A DNA stretch of 64,000 nucleotides from Zhengitettix transpicula (Eukaryota > Arthropoda > Insecta > Orthoptera > Tetrigidae), in assembly GCA_037074705.1 (NCBI GenBank), contig CM073593.1, positions 7,321,001-7,385,000 of the forward strand, written 5' to 3'. This document shows, piece by piece, positions 47,985 through 59,700 of the stretch. The notes below the pieces were generated by a model. That model was not told the origin of the DNA and did no database searches. It worked only from the letters and a program-made list of their open reading frames with translations. Both the position numbers and the translations under genes were made by a program. Each line of letters begins with the position of its first letter. Position 1 is the first letter of the stretch.

Positions 47985-49279
47985 CCACTGTGATCAAAAA
48001 TTAAGGTGAAATTGTCATTTAAAACTCCCGGGTATTAGGAAGGCAGGTAAATTTTTTTCCCCTAGGTTGGTAGTACTCTATAATATTTGCCAAGCGTCTG
48101 TTTGTTAAAAGGTTTGATTATCTCCGAGTTACACGTGTTTTTGTAAACCAAAAGTGAATTTTTCGATTTTTGCAATGGGTGATTTTGTTGAGCAAAGAAC
48201 GTGCATCAAATTTTGTTTGCGGAACGAATATTCTTGTGCGGACACGTTGAAAATGTTGTGGAAGGCCTTTGGTAATCAAACTATGGCCCAATAAAACGTT
48301 TATAAGTGGTACGAGTTCAAAGAAGGCCGAGAACGCGTTGAAGACGAACCGCGCTCTGGACGACCATCAACGTCTACCGACGAGGGTCACGTCCAAAAAA
48401 TCAAAGATTTGGTGCTTCATAATCGTCGATGGACAATTAGAGATCTCGCTGATATTGTTGGAATATCATTTGGCTCAGCCCAAACCATTTTGAAGAGTGT
48501 TTTGTGTCTCAAACGCGTCAAGTCTCGATTGGTGCCAAAATCGCTCAATGTTTTGAAAAAAAAGCGTCGCGTTGATGTGTGTGAAACTTTGCTGTCTGAC
48601 TATCAGGACCACTTGAAATGCATCATTACTGGAGACGGGACTTGGATTTACGCATACGACCCTGAAACCACCGACCAATCCAGCGAATATCGTGCAAAAG
48701 GTGAAGCAAGACCGAAAAGACCACGGCAAAATCGATCGAAAATCAAGGTCATGTTGACAGTTTTCTTTGATTATCTTGATTTGGTGCACTATGAATTCCT
48801 TCCGTCGGGCTAAACTGTCAACAAAGAATATTATTTGAGCGTTATGCGTCGTTTGCGTGAAGCTATTCGTCTGAAACGGCCGGAATTATGGCCAAACAAC
48901 TCTTGGTTCCTTCATCACGATAATGCACCATGTCAGACTGCATTGGTTCTTCGCGACTTTTTTTTGCCAAAAACTCGACTCATCCACCGTATTCGCCTGA
49001 TTTGTCTCCGTGCGACTTCTGGCTATTCAGCAAACTCAAAAGGCCAATGCGGGGACACCGTTTTGACACGATTGAGGAGATAAAAACCGAATCGAAGAAG
49101 GTCTTGAAGACTATACCGTAAAAAGACTATTCCGACTGTTTCGAGGACTGGAAAAAGGGTTGGAACAAGTGCGTTTTATCGGACGGGGATTACTTTGAAG
49201 GGGATGAAATTGATTTGGAAGAATAAATAAAGAATTTATATTTTATAAATAAATTCACCTTACTTTTTGTTCACAGTGG
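47985..49279 (+). mobile_element. Mariner transposon, nearly full length
   Basis: 1,295 bases, normal for mariner. Terminal repeats CCACTGTGATCAAAAATTAA and, inverted at the right end, CCACTGTGAACAAAAAGTAA are about 28 bases long with few mismatches. TA duplications flank both sides (47983-47984 and 49280-49281). A single transposase gene fills the interior. Confidence 0.92.
48175..49226 (+). pseudogene. Mariner transposase, inactivated
   Basis: Starts at ATG 48175 (MGDFVEQRTCIKFCLRNEYS) with helix-turn-helix regions up to about residue 110. All three catalytic aspartates of the D,D34D triad remain: ITGDGTWIYAYD near 48628, HHDNAPCQTA near 48918 and YSPDLSPCDFWLF near 49000. The natural end is GDEIDLEE-stop near 49226. 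Three lesions are visible: stop codons at 48292-48294 (after TMAQ) and 48811-48813 (after FLPSG), and a frameshift in the T8 run at 48958-48965. About 350 codons in all, the usual length. The few lesions suggest a fairly young copy. Confidence 0.9.
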
Positions 49280-51249
49280 TATATAAATTAAAGAGTTACA
49301 AAATGTCCTTTTTTATATTAATTGCCCTTTTGTATGATCTACTATATAACATTTCACTCTCGAGAAGTAATTCTTCATTCCTTAACCGACCAGTGAAATA
49401 TTTGGACACACGTGGAGATTTTCTTTTGAGTTTGATGGTCAGGACTGGCGAGGTCTCTCTCATTTGCGTGAGTGCGTGTCCTGGACTGGGGAATATTCCC
49501 TCGGGATGGAGACACGCCCCTATCATTACAAAATGGCTTCTGTCATAATCACACGTTTTTAATGTTACCAAATAGCCGGCCTGGAATTTGGAGACTTATT
49601 TGTTTGCCTTCGAGGCTTGTCCAGTATTGAAAAGCCTTGCATCCGTAAGCCCTACGTTTGGGCCATTCAGGAGCTTGAAAGAACCGCTGTTAAACAAAAT
49701 TGGGAAGTGTGATTGTATTGCGAATTAAGCAATCAACGGAACACAACGGAAATTTCTGATTTTAATGTCTTGAGAATGGTGTCGAGAAAACTGCTAATGA
49801 TATCCGGTATTTCATTGGTTATAACAGAGAAAATAATGGGACATGAAGAAGGTAGAAAAACATCCAACGTTCGGAACAGATAAAACAAGTCGACGCTTTA
49901 AATAAGGAATTTTTCGAAGTAGGTTTCTTCCCCGTAGGATAAATTGCATTCGAATCTTAATCAGTTTTACCCCTGAAGACGAACGGGTCCTTGTTCCACT
50001 CTCATAATTTCGTCTTATTATAAGAATTAGATTGATAGCAACCTCAGAAGAAGGAAGTCGTGACCCTAAACGTGGGAGTAAGTTGTTGCAAAATAGCAGT
50101 TTGTGATTAGGAACCGACTTTTTTTTTTTCATTTACTTAGAATGTATCAATGTAGGCTGTATGATTATATATTTTGCGGTTTCATTAAAATCTGTCGTTT
50201 TGTTTATATTTTCTGTTGATTAATTGGCTTTAAAGGATAATATTTATACAAGGCTTTTCCGTAATGAATAAAAAAGCCGAGACAAACTTTGAACTAAAAA
50301 ATCAAGTATTGGATGAAGTGTATAAGGTTATTAAATAATATAAAATATTTGAAGTTAAATTCATTTACAGCATGTCGTATGCAACAAAAATGGCCGCAAT
50401 TTTTTTTAACCGAACACAAATGAAAATTTAACCAAATTTAGTTTGCAACTACCAAAAACATAAGGAATGTGTAACAAAATGTGAAAATTTTCTGAGATAG
50501 TGCGGTCCGTAACCACTTGACATGGGTTCACCCATCCATATTATAAAAGCGGGCTTAAAAGATCCAATATTGAACCTAGGGCATTAGTTTTGAAGTATTT
50601 CTGTCAGTTATCTCATTTTTCGTGTGGTTCAATTATGGATCGCAAGAGAATACGAGGATATTTTTTTCGCAGATAACATTAACCACATTCGCTTATTTTC
50701 CAGTGCAACTAAAGTATAAGATAAAATATTGTAGGTAAATCTTCGCAAGACAAGAAAATATGGCGTGTAAATCAAATTACTCAACTTGCTGCTGGCATAA
50801 TTATGTTAAAGCGGTTTTCTTAGGCAACTTCGCGCTTCACCTACGAGTACCGTCTTTCTGAAAGAACAAATGTTGTTGAATTCCTTCGTTATTCATCCTG
50901 AATGACGATATTTTTGGTTTCCTCGCTGGTTATGGCCCCTAAGCGGGAAAATGACCGACGTGTAATTAATTATATCTAAGAATGGCTATAGTCATTAGTT
51001 AGATTGTTTCTTGCCTGCGTTTTCTTTACTCTGAGCAGTTACATAATCGTGATATTCACAATTCGTTTGAAACAAATTTATGTTTCGTTTTACAAACTTT
51101 AAAATATGATGAATGTATACACTAGTAAGAGTTAGTATTTGTAAACTTCTGAAGAAACGTTTACAACTAGATCTATAATTCGTACCAGAATATTTGAGTG
51201 TTCCTGGAACTATTGTCGCAATTTGAGGTTCCATAACACATAAGTGATT
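49280..51249. other. Unassigned stretch
   Basis: The frames at 49267-49571 and 49812-50132 show no domain. CTCAGAAGAAGGAAGTCG...CTAAACGTGGG near 50042-50077 is a weak member of the stem-motif family. Confidence 0.35.
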
Positions 51250-51660
51250 AAAGGTTTTTCATTATGTTGATGTCAACATGTTGCATGAATGTTCTGAGAG
51301 AATAACAACCCCAGCAAGCAGATCCGTGTGCTGAGTCCACTTTAAAGAGCCAGGAAAGGCGCATCAGATGTCTGCCACTAGCATCAGCTGAAAACTGAAC
51401 TAACTTGGTCTTATCTGCAAACCATACCTGTAGATTACCTACAGCTATGTCTACTTTCCTAACAATATTATCCAATTTTTTTATCTGAAATTATTATATT
51501 TCTGTTATCCTGGAAGATCATAATGTCCAGAATGAAAAGTAAAGATCCAAGAATTCACCCTTGGGGAATTCGTCATTTAATTAATTCCCAATAATATAAA
51601 TGAATATGACCATCTTTAGTTTCGACCGCTACCTTTTTCTTTTCAATTTTTAAGATGAGA
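51250..51660 (-). pseudogene. LINE reverse-transcriptase remnant
   Basis: Minus-strand translation gives, with stops and frame changes, a PKG..LDLYFSFW stretch like the PQG.ILGPLLF motif, then IISDKKI and NIVRKVDIAVGNLQVWFADK, which is the normal spacing from the PQG box across the (lost) catalytic FADD to the following helix. The 75-codon piece at 51248-51475 is the longest open part. Too decayed to place in a clade. Confidence 0.45.
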
Positions 51661-52562
51661 AGTAAGACGTTTCCTGTACTCTAACATTATTTAATAATAA
51701 TTCCTGATCTTTTATGTCTAATGACTTAGGCACATCAGCATCCCAAACGATTTTCGGTCCAATTAGGCAGTTAATTGCACGTTTCCGCGTGATTCGCCAC
51801 TTTGCTATGTTTGCACCAGAATCAGCTGGTTGCTGCGGTAAAATTTGATACAGAGTATTAGAGTATTCTGTTCTCTTATTTTGTGATCTTTCATTTTGTA
51901 AACTGTTAACGAAATATTGATTTTACCGTATATTTTATTCATGGAACTGTTGAGATGTTCGAAGTACGTTGAACAGTTTTTTTGTGTGTGTACATATACA
52001 TCTATTATTTCTATTAGGCCTCAAATGAGGAAATTAACCCTTTAAAGATTTTTGTTTCAATTCAAGTACATGTGATCTGGAGTCTACGACGATACCTCAG
52101 TGGTTAGGGCGGTGATCCTGGTTTCAGATTTTTGTATCCTTATCAGTTTTTGGTCATCTTCCCCCCCCCCCCTCCGTCAACACATCACCAGATTTAATGT
52201 CAAAGTATTTCCACGGTTCTTTATTGAAGCCATATTTGTCTTTGTGTATATGGAAGTGCCTTCAGACCAAATGGTCTCCTCAGAAAATTATCTTCTACTG
52301 GAAGACAGGTTGGCAGATAAACCTAAAAAAAACTCATTGGCAATAGAGGGATAAGTTGTAAACTAAGCTATTTGGGTGGTCCAATAAATAAACTTCCACA
52401 TCTGATATAAACGAATAAATGTCTACGTCTACTGACCTATTAGACATTGGATGTTACAACATCTCTGCCGTTGAAAGCGGGCAGTACTGTTCATTACCCT
52501 AAAAACATGAAATTCTTACAAAGCATACGCATGTCGTAGAGCAATCTCTTTTTTAAAATACT
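51661..52562. other. Unassigned stretch with a SINE A-box
   Basis: ACCTCAGTGGTTAGGGCGGT at 52096-52115 resembles a tRNA A-box and the start of a SINE, but no B-box follows at the expected distance. A C12 run lies at 52161-52172. No coding region recognised. Confidence 0.35.
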
Positions 52563-52905
52563 AAGGTTCCCACAAGCCGAGGCCTGTTTTGACAGGTGTA
52601 TGTTCCCGGGTGGCAGACATTGGGCATACGGTAAGAGTTGTCATGTGTTCCTATTGGAAAAGTCGACCGCACAGCAAACCACACTCCACTCATCAGAAGA
52701 GCGTTGGTCAAGTACCAAGGGCCCGGCTTACCTGATGCCCTGCATCACTTTTAGGCAAATACCGGGTAGGGCTCTAGTTAACCCTGGGCTACCTGCTCTT
52801 CCCTTCCGCCATCTCCCCTTTCAAAATTCCCTTCCTATCCTATTAGAGTGGAGTTGCCACCACGTGGATTACCCTAATACAGCCTGTTTCCATAACAAAA
52901 AGAAA
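52563..52905 (+). mobile_element. Family R retroposon, copy R8
   Basis: Plus-sense. Opens ACTAAGGTTCCCACAAGCCG, continues CTGTTTTGACAGGTGTATGT, and ends CGTGGATTACCCTAATACAG then CCTGTTTCCATAAC with an A-rich tail. The centre is internally shortened, and the GCCGAGG palindrome keeps only its left half. Confidence 0.65.
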
Positions 52906-53289
52906 AACACTCTTAGTTTCAACTATTCTCTAGTCTCCCTTGTTCTTGAGGTTGTGCAGGCCGGTTTCACCCGTTCACAGGAATTTTCTTTTTGAGTCAA
53001 AATTGAAGCAACATTCTTGGAAAGAAAATAAAGGCGCCTGATAGTTGGTTGGAGGCAAAGACATGAGTCACGATGACATTTATCAAGGTAGAGAGGAGAA
53101 GAGTAGAGTGGAATGGTGAGGAGAGCAGGCTTCAAGTGGGTTTTGATGAGTTAGGAACGCGTGGAGAATGCGGCTCGCGTTCTTAGAGGGGCAGCTGCGT
53201 CTAGCAGACACCACACATTCCAAGACGACCAAAATACTATTCAACAATGAGATTTTCATTTACATCAACTATTTACGTGTATGAATTTT
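52906..53289. other. Unassigned spacer
   Basis: Nothing recognised. Confidence 0.4.
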
Positions 53290-53580
53290 GAATAATATGA
53301 TTTAAAAGTGAGTAGACGTTTCGATCACCTGTTGTGATCTTTGTCAATACTAGAGACAGACTGAAGAGATATAGCCAAAGTTACAACTCATTACAAAGAA
53401 TATGAATACAAGAGATAAATTAACAAAGATTATTTAATAAGCTATCGTAAATACAGTTTAAATGAGAAGTGTCCTGTTTAACGTTTAAACAAAATTATTA
53501 TCTAGAATAATAAAATAAAATTTGAAAGACTGATTAAGATCCAAACAATGTTTTGTAATACGTTAATTTTGGCTCTAATA
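53290..53580 (-). pseudogene. Penelope-like element, 3' end fragment
   Basis: The minus strand carries the coding end (DTSHLNCIYDSLLNNLC-like, near 53425-53475) and the same non-coding tail as the 40.2-kb copy. In the tail TTGACAAAGATCACAACAGG is followed by TGATC then GAAACG, giving a six-base stem just before GAAAC. Upstream sequence to about 53570 still matches the 20.8-kb copy. Truncated. Confidence 0.65.
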
Positions 53581-54670
53581 ATTACATTGACGTATTTTTA
53601 TATTAAAAGAATGGTCATTCAATGTTATTAACTCTGAGAAAAGTCTATGGTTCTTTGCCTTTCTCGTATGCTGCAACGTAGAGCCATTTTCAAGTATACT
53701 AATGACGTTCGACGTAGAAACTGAAAATCGTAAATCTTATCGATTCTCACGACGGGGTCGTAAGTATGAATAGGGGATTGAGAATTTGTTCGAAGGAACA
53801 AGTTAATTATTGCACGTGGCGGACTTCATTTCAGTTTTCCATTCAGTTCCATACGTAATGTCGTCCTCTTAGCGTTTCTAATTTTGCCACTTTTTACTTC
53901 TTACCAGATTTTTAATTTTGATTTACTATTTGTAGTTTAAGTTTCTTTTGTCACACATCACACTTGTGACATTGCTCACTTGCGAATTCCTCACTGACTC
54001 CATTGTTCTGTTTCAAGAAGGGAAATAGATTATGAAGACAGAACTAACATGAAGTATACCAAACTTGTAAATGATCTTATTCATCAGAAGACAAAGCAAG
54101 TGTTACGAGGAAATTGTGAATTGTTTTAAGAATTTTTTATGTGTATATTGAGAAAGTTCGACACGTGCTAATTATATGGCATTGTTCGCCACTCATATGT
54201 TATGAACTAATGATGCTCTGCAAATTTAAGTACACGTCTCATCCTTGTATCCGTTACCGACAAAGAATTCCAATTCTTTTTTTTGCTACAGTTTCGAGAA
54301 AGCGTACGTCATTGCGAAAAATTAGAACAACCAATAAACATTCCACATTCATTAAATGTTTAGGCTGACACCAACCAGATTTGAAATGGTCCGTTTATCA
54401 ACTTGTAAGGGTTGATGTAGACGATTTCAAGCTATACATTTGCACTTTGGTGTTTGAAAATTTACACACTGTCGAATGGTCGTAAGAAGGTGGTTCGTTT
54501 CTTTTGTATAAGAGTGGGACGGTCCTTTCATGACCTTGGAAGGGACTGGAATGCGGTAGACCCCAGCTTTAAATCCACGGAATGCGAAAATTGCTGTTAC
54601 TTCCCACATCCCACTCCCTCGCTCACATCTCGTTTGTCACATACTCTTTCATATGAGACGTCATATTAAG
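53581..54670. other. Unassigned stretch left of the CpG boundary
   Basis: No coding region recognised. CpG is still frequent here (for example, more than ten in 54420-54660). Confidence 0.4.
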
Positions 54671-56496
54671 ACAATAAAATTTCAATACAGCTTTACTATT
54701 TTGAGTTAAACAGAGAGTTGTTGATCAATTGTCAACAAATAATAAGCATAACTAGAAAAAGAATTTTTATTGATGATGTATGACCAGTCAATAGTAAAAT
54801 GAAAAGTTTACATCTTGGTCACAATATTTTTACACAAACCAAATGAACATTGATTTGAACTGTTATTCATACCTCTAACATGTTTGAATTCCAACAAGTT
54901 GTAAAATATTTGACCTTCAAATTGTATACAATTCTTATAGTCACTGTTAATGTTGAAATAAAGTTTGTCTTTAATCTGCTTTCATGTGTAATAACTTACA
55001 AATAATGGAGGAATGAATAAATTATACAAAGAAAAATGGGGAAAGGATAATGGAATATAATGAAGACGGCAATCTCTAGAGTCTTACAAGAAACAATAAA
55101 TATGAAGGAAATTGATAATGAACTGTCCATGGACGAATCAAGACAATCCTATTTATTTTGAAGCAGAAAATAAATATCCCCACTGTTAAACACATTCAAA
55201 GAGCTGATTAGTTTTATTTATGTTGCCCAAATGTTTATTATGCACCATTAAAATATATTATGAATTTAATTATTTTAAGAACTAATTTCATAAGAATATG
55301 TAGGGAAAATACAATATCAAAAAGAATATTTAACTATATGAACATCAAATGATGTTTGTAAAAGTGCATCAAAAAAACAGAATGCTACAAAGAATAATCA
55401 TTAATATATTGGAAAAAGTTGCCTGTCAAAATACTGAAGTTTATTTACATGTTTCTGATCAGGAAATATGTAAAGGTGATGAATGTAGTAGTATTATTTT
55501 TATAATTCCTTAGTCACTTTCTCCTTTTGAAGATGTCTAACATGTGTCTTCCATTGTGTGTGTCAATTAGATGAAACATCTAGCCATTGGACCCTTTGCT
55601 ATCTTAGGATGATTACTTTGTTTAATATATTTGGATTCCCTAAAGTTCTTAAATCAATTTGTGTATTGAAATAAAAACTGAGCCTGTAATTGTTCTCATA
55701 ATCAATTTAAATATCCTTTCAGCATTAATTAAAGAACCATGATAACTTTTCATAGGATCCTTCAAACAGAATTTTTTGAAATTGTGTGAGATTTAATGAC
55801 TTGCCCCAAGTGTATTTTTCTCAGAAATTATATTATTTGTAGGATAAGAATTCCTTACATATGTATATACAGTGACTTTTTTATCCATCTTTCTCTTAAG
55901 TTTATCTGTTTCATTCACTTAAGTCACTGCTATATTCTTTATACATCTGTCACAGCAATAAAATTACCTGTGTTACTTTGGATATGGGTTCACGTTCAAA
56001 ACTCTTTTTCTCCATTGGCTGTTGATTGCTCTGGCAATGTCTCTGTCTGTTGCCATTTTGGACTTATTATTCTTGCTCAGTTGGCACATAGTTCAGATCT
56101 ACTATCCTGAAGATGGGGCACAGGCCCTTGAAAATTTCATTGGTGTTATGCACATTGATGATACATAGTCTAACTCACATGGTTTCTCTATCATCATTTT
56201 GCATTATCATTTCATTATGTACTTAAACAGAAACTGAGATACTGTTTTATATGGTGCTTCTATTAAAATATTTTTTAAATTAAATGTTTTTAATATATTT
56301 CTTTAGATTATTCATAATTGAATCTGAGGACCACACTTTTATTCTCTGTGTAGCTTTAATAAAAACTCATTATTGACATCCTTGGAAGGTTTTTTAGTCT
56401 TTTCAGAGAAGTTTGGAATTGTAGTACTTACATTTTAAAATACTGAGCAATTATTCCATAACAAGTCATAATTGTGACACATACATGTTGTTGCAG
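54671..56496. other. CpG-poor stretch upstream of the first recognised exon
   Basis: Only about three CpG occur in 54671-56100 by eye, against many per 250 bases just to the left. No repeats recognised. It is probably intron or 5' part of the SIPA1L-type transcription unit. A 104-codon frame at 55796-56110 has no domain and no linked splice sites that I could support. Confidence 0.5.
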
Positions 56497-56702
56497 CATC
56501 GTGATGGGATGATTGCCCCGGGCGCCTGCTCGGCAGTGCGGGCGACTCATCAGCAGCTGCTGTACCGGAGTAATTCCAGCCTGGAACTAAGTCATGATCC
56601 CCACCTCAACCCATCTGTGGCAACTACACCAAGTCAGCATCAACTCATGCTTAAAGGCCGAGAGTATGGCAGCCATGGCTCCATAGATGCAATTGCAAAC
56701 AA
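56497..56702 (+). CDS. SIPA1L exon a (first visible)
   Basis: Acceptor TTGTTGCAG, donor GTAAGT. Residues 1-69, starting [20 protein letters not shown] and ending DAIAN. CpG-rich against a CpG-poor background. The upstream in-frame ATG at 56485 overlaps the acceptor and is not thought to be the start codon. Confidence 0.75.
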
Positions 56703-59700
56703 GTAAGTTTAACAGGGCAGATTCAACTACCTCTTCCTCCAAATATATTGTTACAGTTGCTACTGAATTAAAATTCAATGACTAAGTCCAAAAAAAATTA
56801 TTTATATCAGTACTTTTTTATATTACATTAAATTATACAATGAATTATAATTCTATACATAATGTAGTTTATGACCAATTTCAGAGTATGTATATATTAA
56901 ATTTAAAAACCGGGTGTTTTGGTATGTGTTTATACCTTCTTCAGGCTTTTTCTAATTATCACTAAATATTAATAGATATTTGAAAATATATTAAAAAATT
57001 TCACTTAATTTTGGATGTTCCTCTAAGGCACTTCTTAACACACTACACATTAATGTGATCGTGGCAGAACTAATTCTGATCTGAAGAAGGTGCAAACACA
57101 TTCAATTTTTTTAAAAGATTTAATAAATAAATTACCTGAAATTGGTCAAAAAATTGCATTATCTCTTTCACATAAACAGAAATAAAAATATAACCTTTAA
57201 ATTATAATTCTGGATAATTATGATTCCTACATATATGCTCTTAATCTGACAATTGATAAATTTTCTAATATTAATTAAATTAACGAAAATGTTTTAATTG
57301 AGCTCTCGTGCATATAAAAATTTGCTTTCTTAAATTGCTAATATATATAATATCAATATTAATTCAACTAGGAACTAATTAAACTTTTCAAAATTTGTAG
57401 CATCTTATTTTTTAACATTTAAGTGAAAATACTTGTCTTAGCAATGGAGGAAATGGAAGTGGTGGATGTACACCTGGAGCCAATGAAAGTTTCTTCGCCC
57501 TTTTGGAAGATTTTCGTCCCGCAGCTGATCAGCGCAGTCCAGGTCCAGCAGAGTACCTTAGGGGTCGTGTTGAAATAGCTCCATCTCATGATAATGCAAG
57601 CAATTCCTTGGTTGATGAAAGGGACAGTGGCATGACTACTTCAAATGGAGGTGGCAGTTCCAGTCCAAAAGTACGACTTAAACTTGCTCGGTTTTGGGCA
57701 GCAAGTGGAAAGCCTCCAAGGTATTTGTTGTCTCTCAAAATTATAACTGTGAAGTTTCTAAAGGCAGATTTGATTATATTATATTATCCAACTTATTATT
57801 TCTATATCTATAAGATATATGAGCTTTGTTTATCATCTCTTAAAATTATAACTTTTGAGTTTATAAAGGCAGATTTTATTATTTTATGATATTTAGCATC
57901 ATATGTTGAACATATACAATTATATGTACTTCAGTATACCCCCTTCAATCAAAATGTAAAAATATTACTTGTATATATTAGTTTTACAAATATTTGCCTC
58001 ACTTATAAAAGATAGTTTGGAATTTTGTTTTTTCCTTACTAATACATTATTTATTTTAATTGTGTATTTGTATTTAAGATATAATTCAATCAGTAGATAT
58101 GTTGAAATATGAGAAATGGAACATACTTTTCCCTAACTTTTCCCTAGCTTCTAAAATTTATATTTTTGCAACAATGTATTTACTATAACTGAAAACTTTA
58201 TATACCAGCCCAGTTAATATTCCATCAGTTGGGATAAGAAAATATTAAAATTATGTCCATTTGGTTCTACCATATATTTTATATTCAGGTAGTAATAGTG
58301 CATACTTTTCAATAAAAAGGCTTTTGTTTATGTGAAGTTTACAGACTTTAACCTTACCAATGCATTGTACCAATTTTTTGAATATTTTTAATAGTTATCA
58401 TTGGTTAAAATGAAGCTATTAAATAAATGTATTTGATACACCACATAATTTTTTTGGAGATAGTAATTAATTATTTTAGAATCAATAAGAATTGAATTTG
58501 ACAGTTTTGTTTTTAATATTTGTCATAATTATATAATTTTTATACTAGTCTGTTGCTTTTGAATTCTCATACACCTACCGTCTACACATAATGATGTGAA
58601 TAAAATATTATTTTAGGTTTTATTTAAATTTAATTTTTCCATCCTCATACTTTAACAAAAATTCATGGCCTATATGACTGAGCTTTGATTGGAACTTTTT
58701 CTGTACTTGCTGAATTTATTTAATTTTTCTTAGACTCTTTCAGGCAGATAATTTATAGAAATTGATTTCAAACCTACTTTTCTGTATAATTATATTCTTC
58801 ATTTTACTATTGTAAAATCAAATGGAAATTTGAAACTGAGAACTACTTAAAGAATTAATTTAAAAACTCAAGTATACTTTTGTCCTAGACCTGTTGATGA
58901 CAGTGTTGTTGGCAGCCCAGGACCAGCGTCATGTGCTGATTTAGATGATAGGAGCAGACGACGTGCATTTGCACATTATGATGTTCAGTCTGTTACTGCA
59001 AATCTTGGATATGCTGCACGACTTCGAGGTTTGTTGCTTGCAAGGAGGCGCAACACAACTACTGGAGCATCTGCAGCTTCTGCAAGGGCAGCTACTCCAG
59101 ATTCTATACCTGATGGAAGTGGCGCTTGTGATGAGGATTTGGGTGATGGTCATGCAAATGATTTACTTGAAAGGTATAGTTGTTATTTCATAGTTTAAAA
59201 TCAAAGTAACATTTGTCACAGATTTATTCACTTTATGTTGGAACTAATTTAAGGAAAAGGTGGGCAGTTTAACCAGTTCCAATTTTAGCCGAACATTTTC
59301 AACAACACCAGACTCACCAGAGGTAGTCTAGCTTGTGGTTACACATAGACCACAGTGCCATGCAATTGATATGCACTCATAATAGCAGTTTTGTATTGAT
59401 GCTAGTAATTGCACTATCAATTGACAGAATCTTAACATATGAGTCAATGTAGAGCTCCTTTATATCATGTAACCTAAGTAAAACACTTAACACTCGGTAA
59501 ACCAAGATTAAAACAATTCATAATTTTTATTATTAATTAATTCCTGGTGTAAGCTTATTAGTGACAGATAACAGCATCTGAGTATTGGTCAAACATCTGC
59601 CATTAGGAATTAATTTTTTTCCAGTAGTGTATTTTATATTTTATATTATATTTATATTATAAATATAAAAAGATTAGAATAGGAATTAATTGCAGGGCCG

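Noticed and set aside
56485..56496. ATG at 56485 as the start codon of the RapGAP gene
   Set aside because: It sits inside a polypyrimidine/CAG acceptor, and SIPA1L-type proteins normally have a longer N-terminal part.
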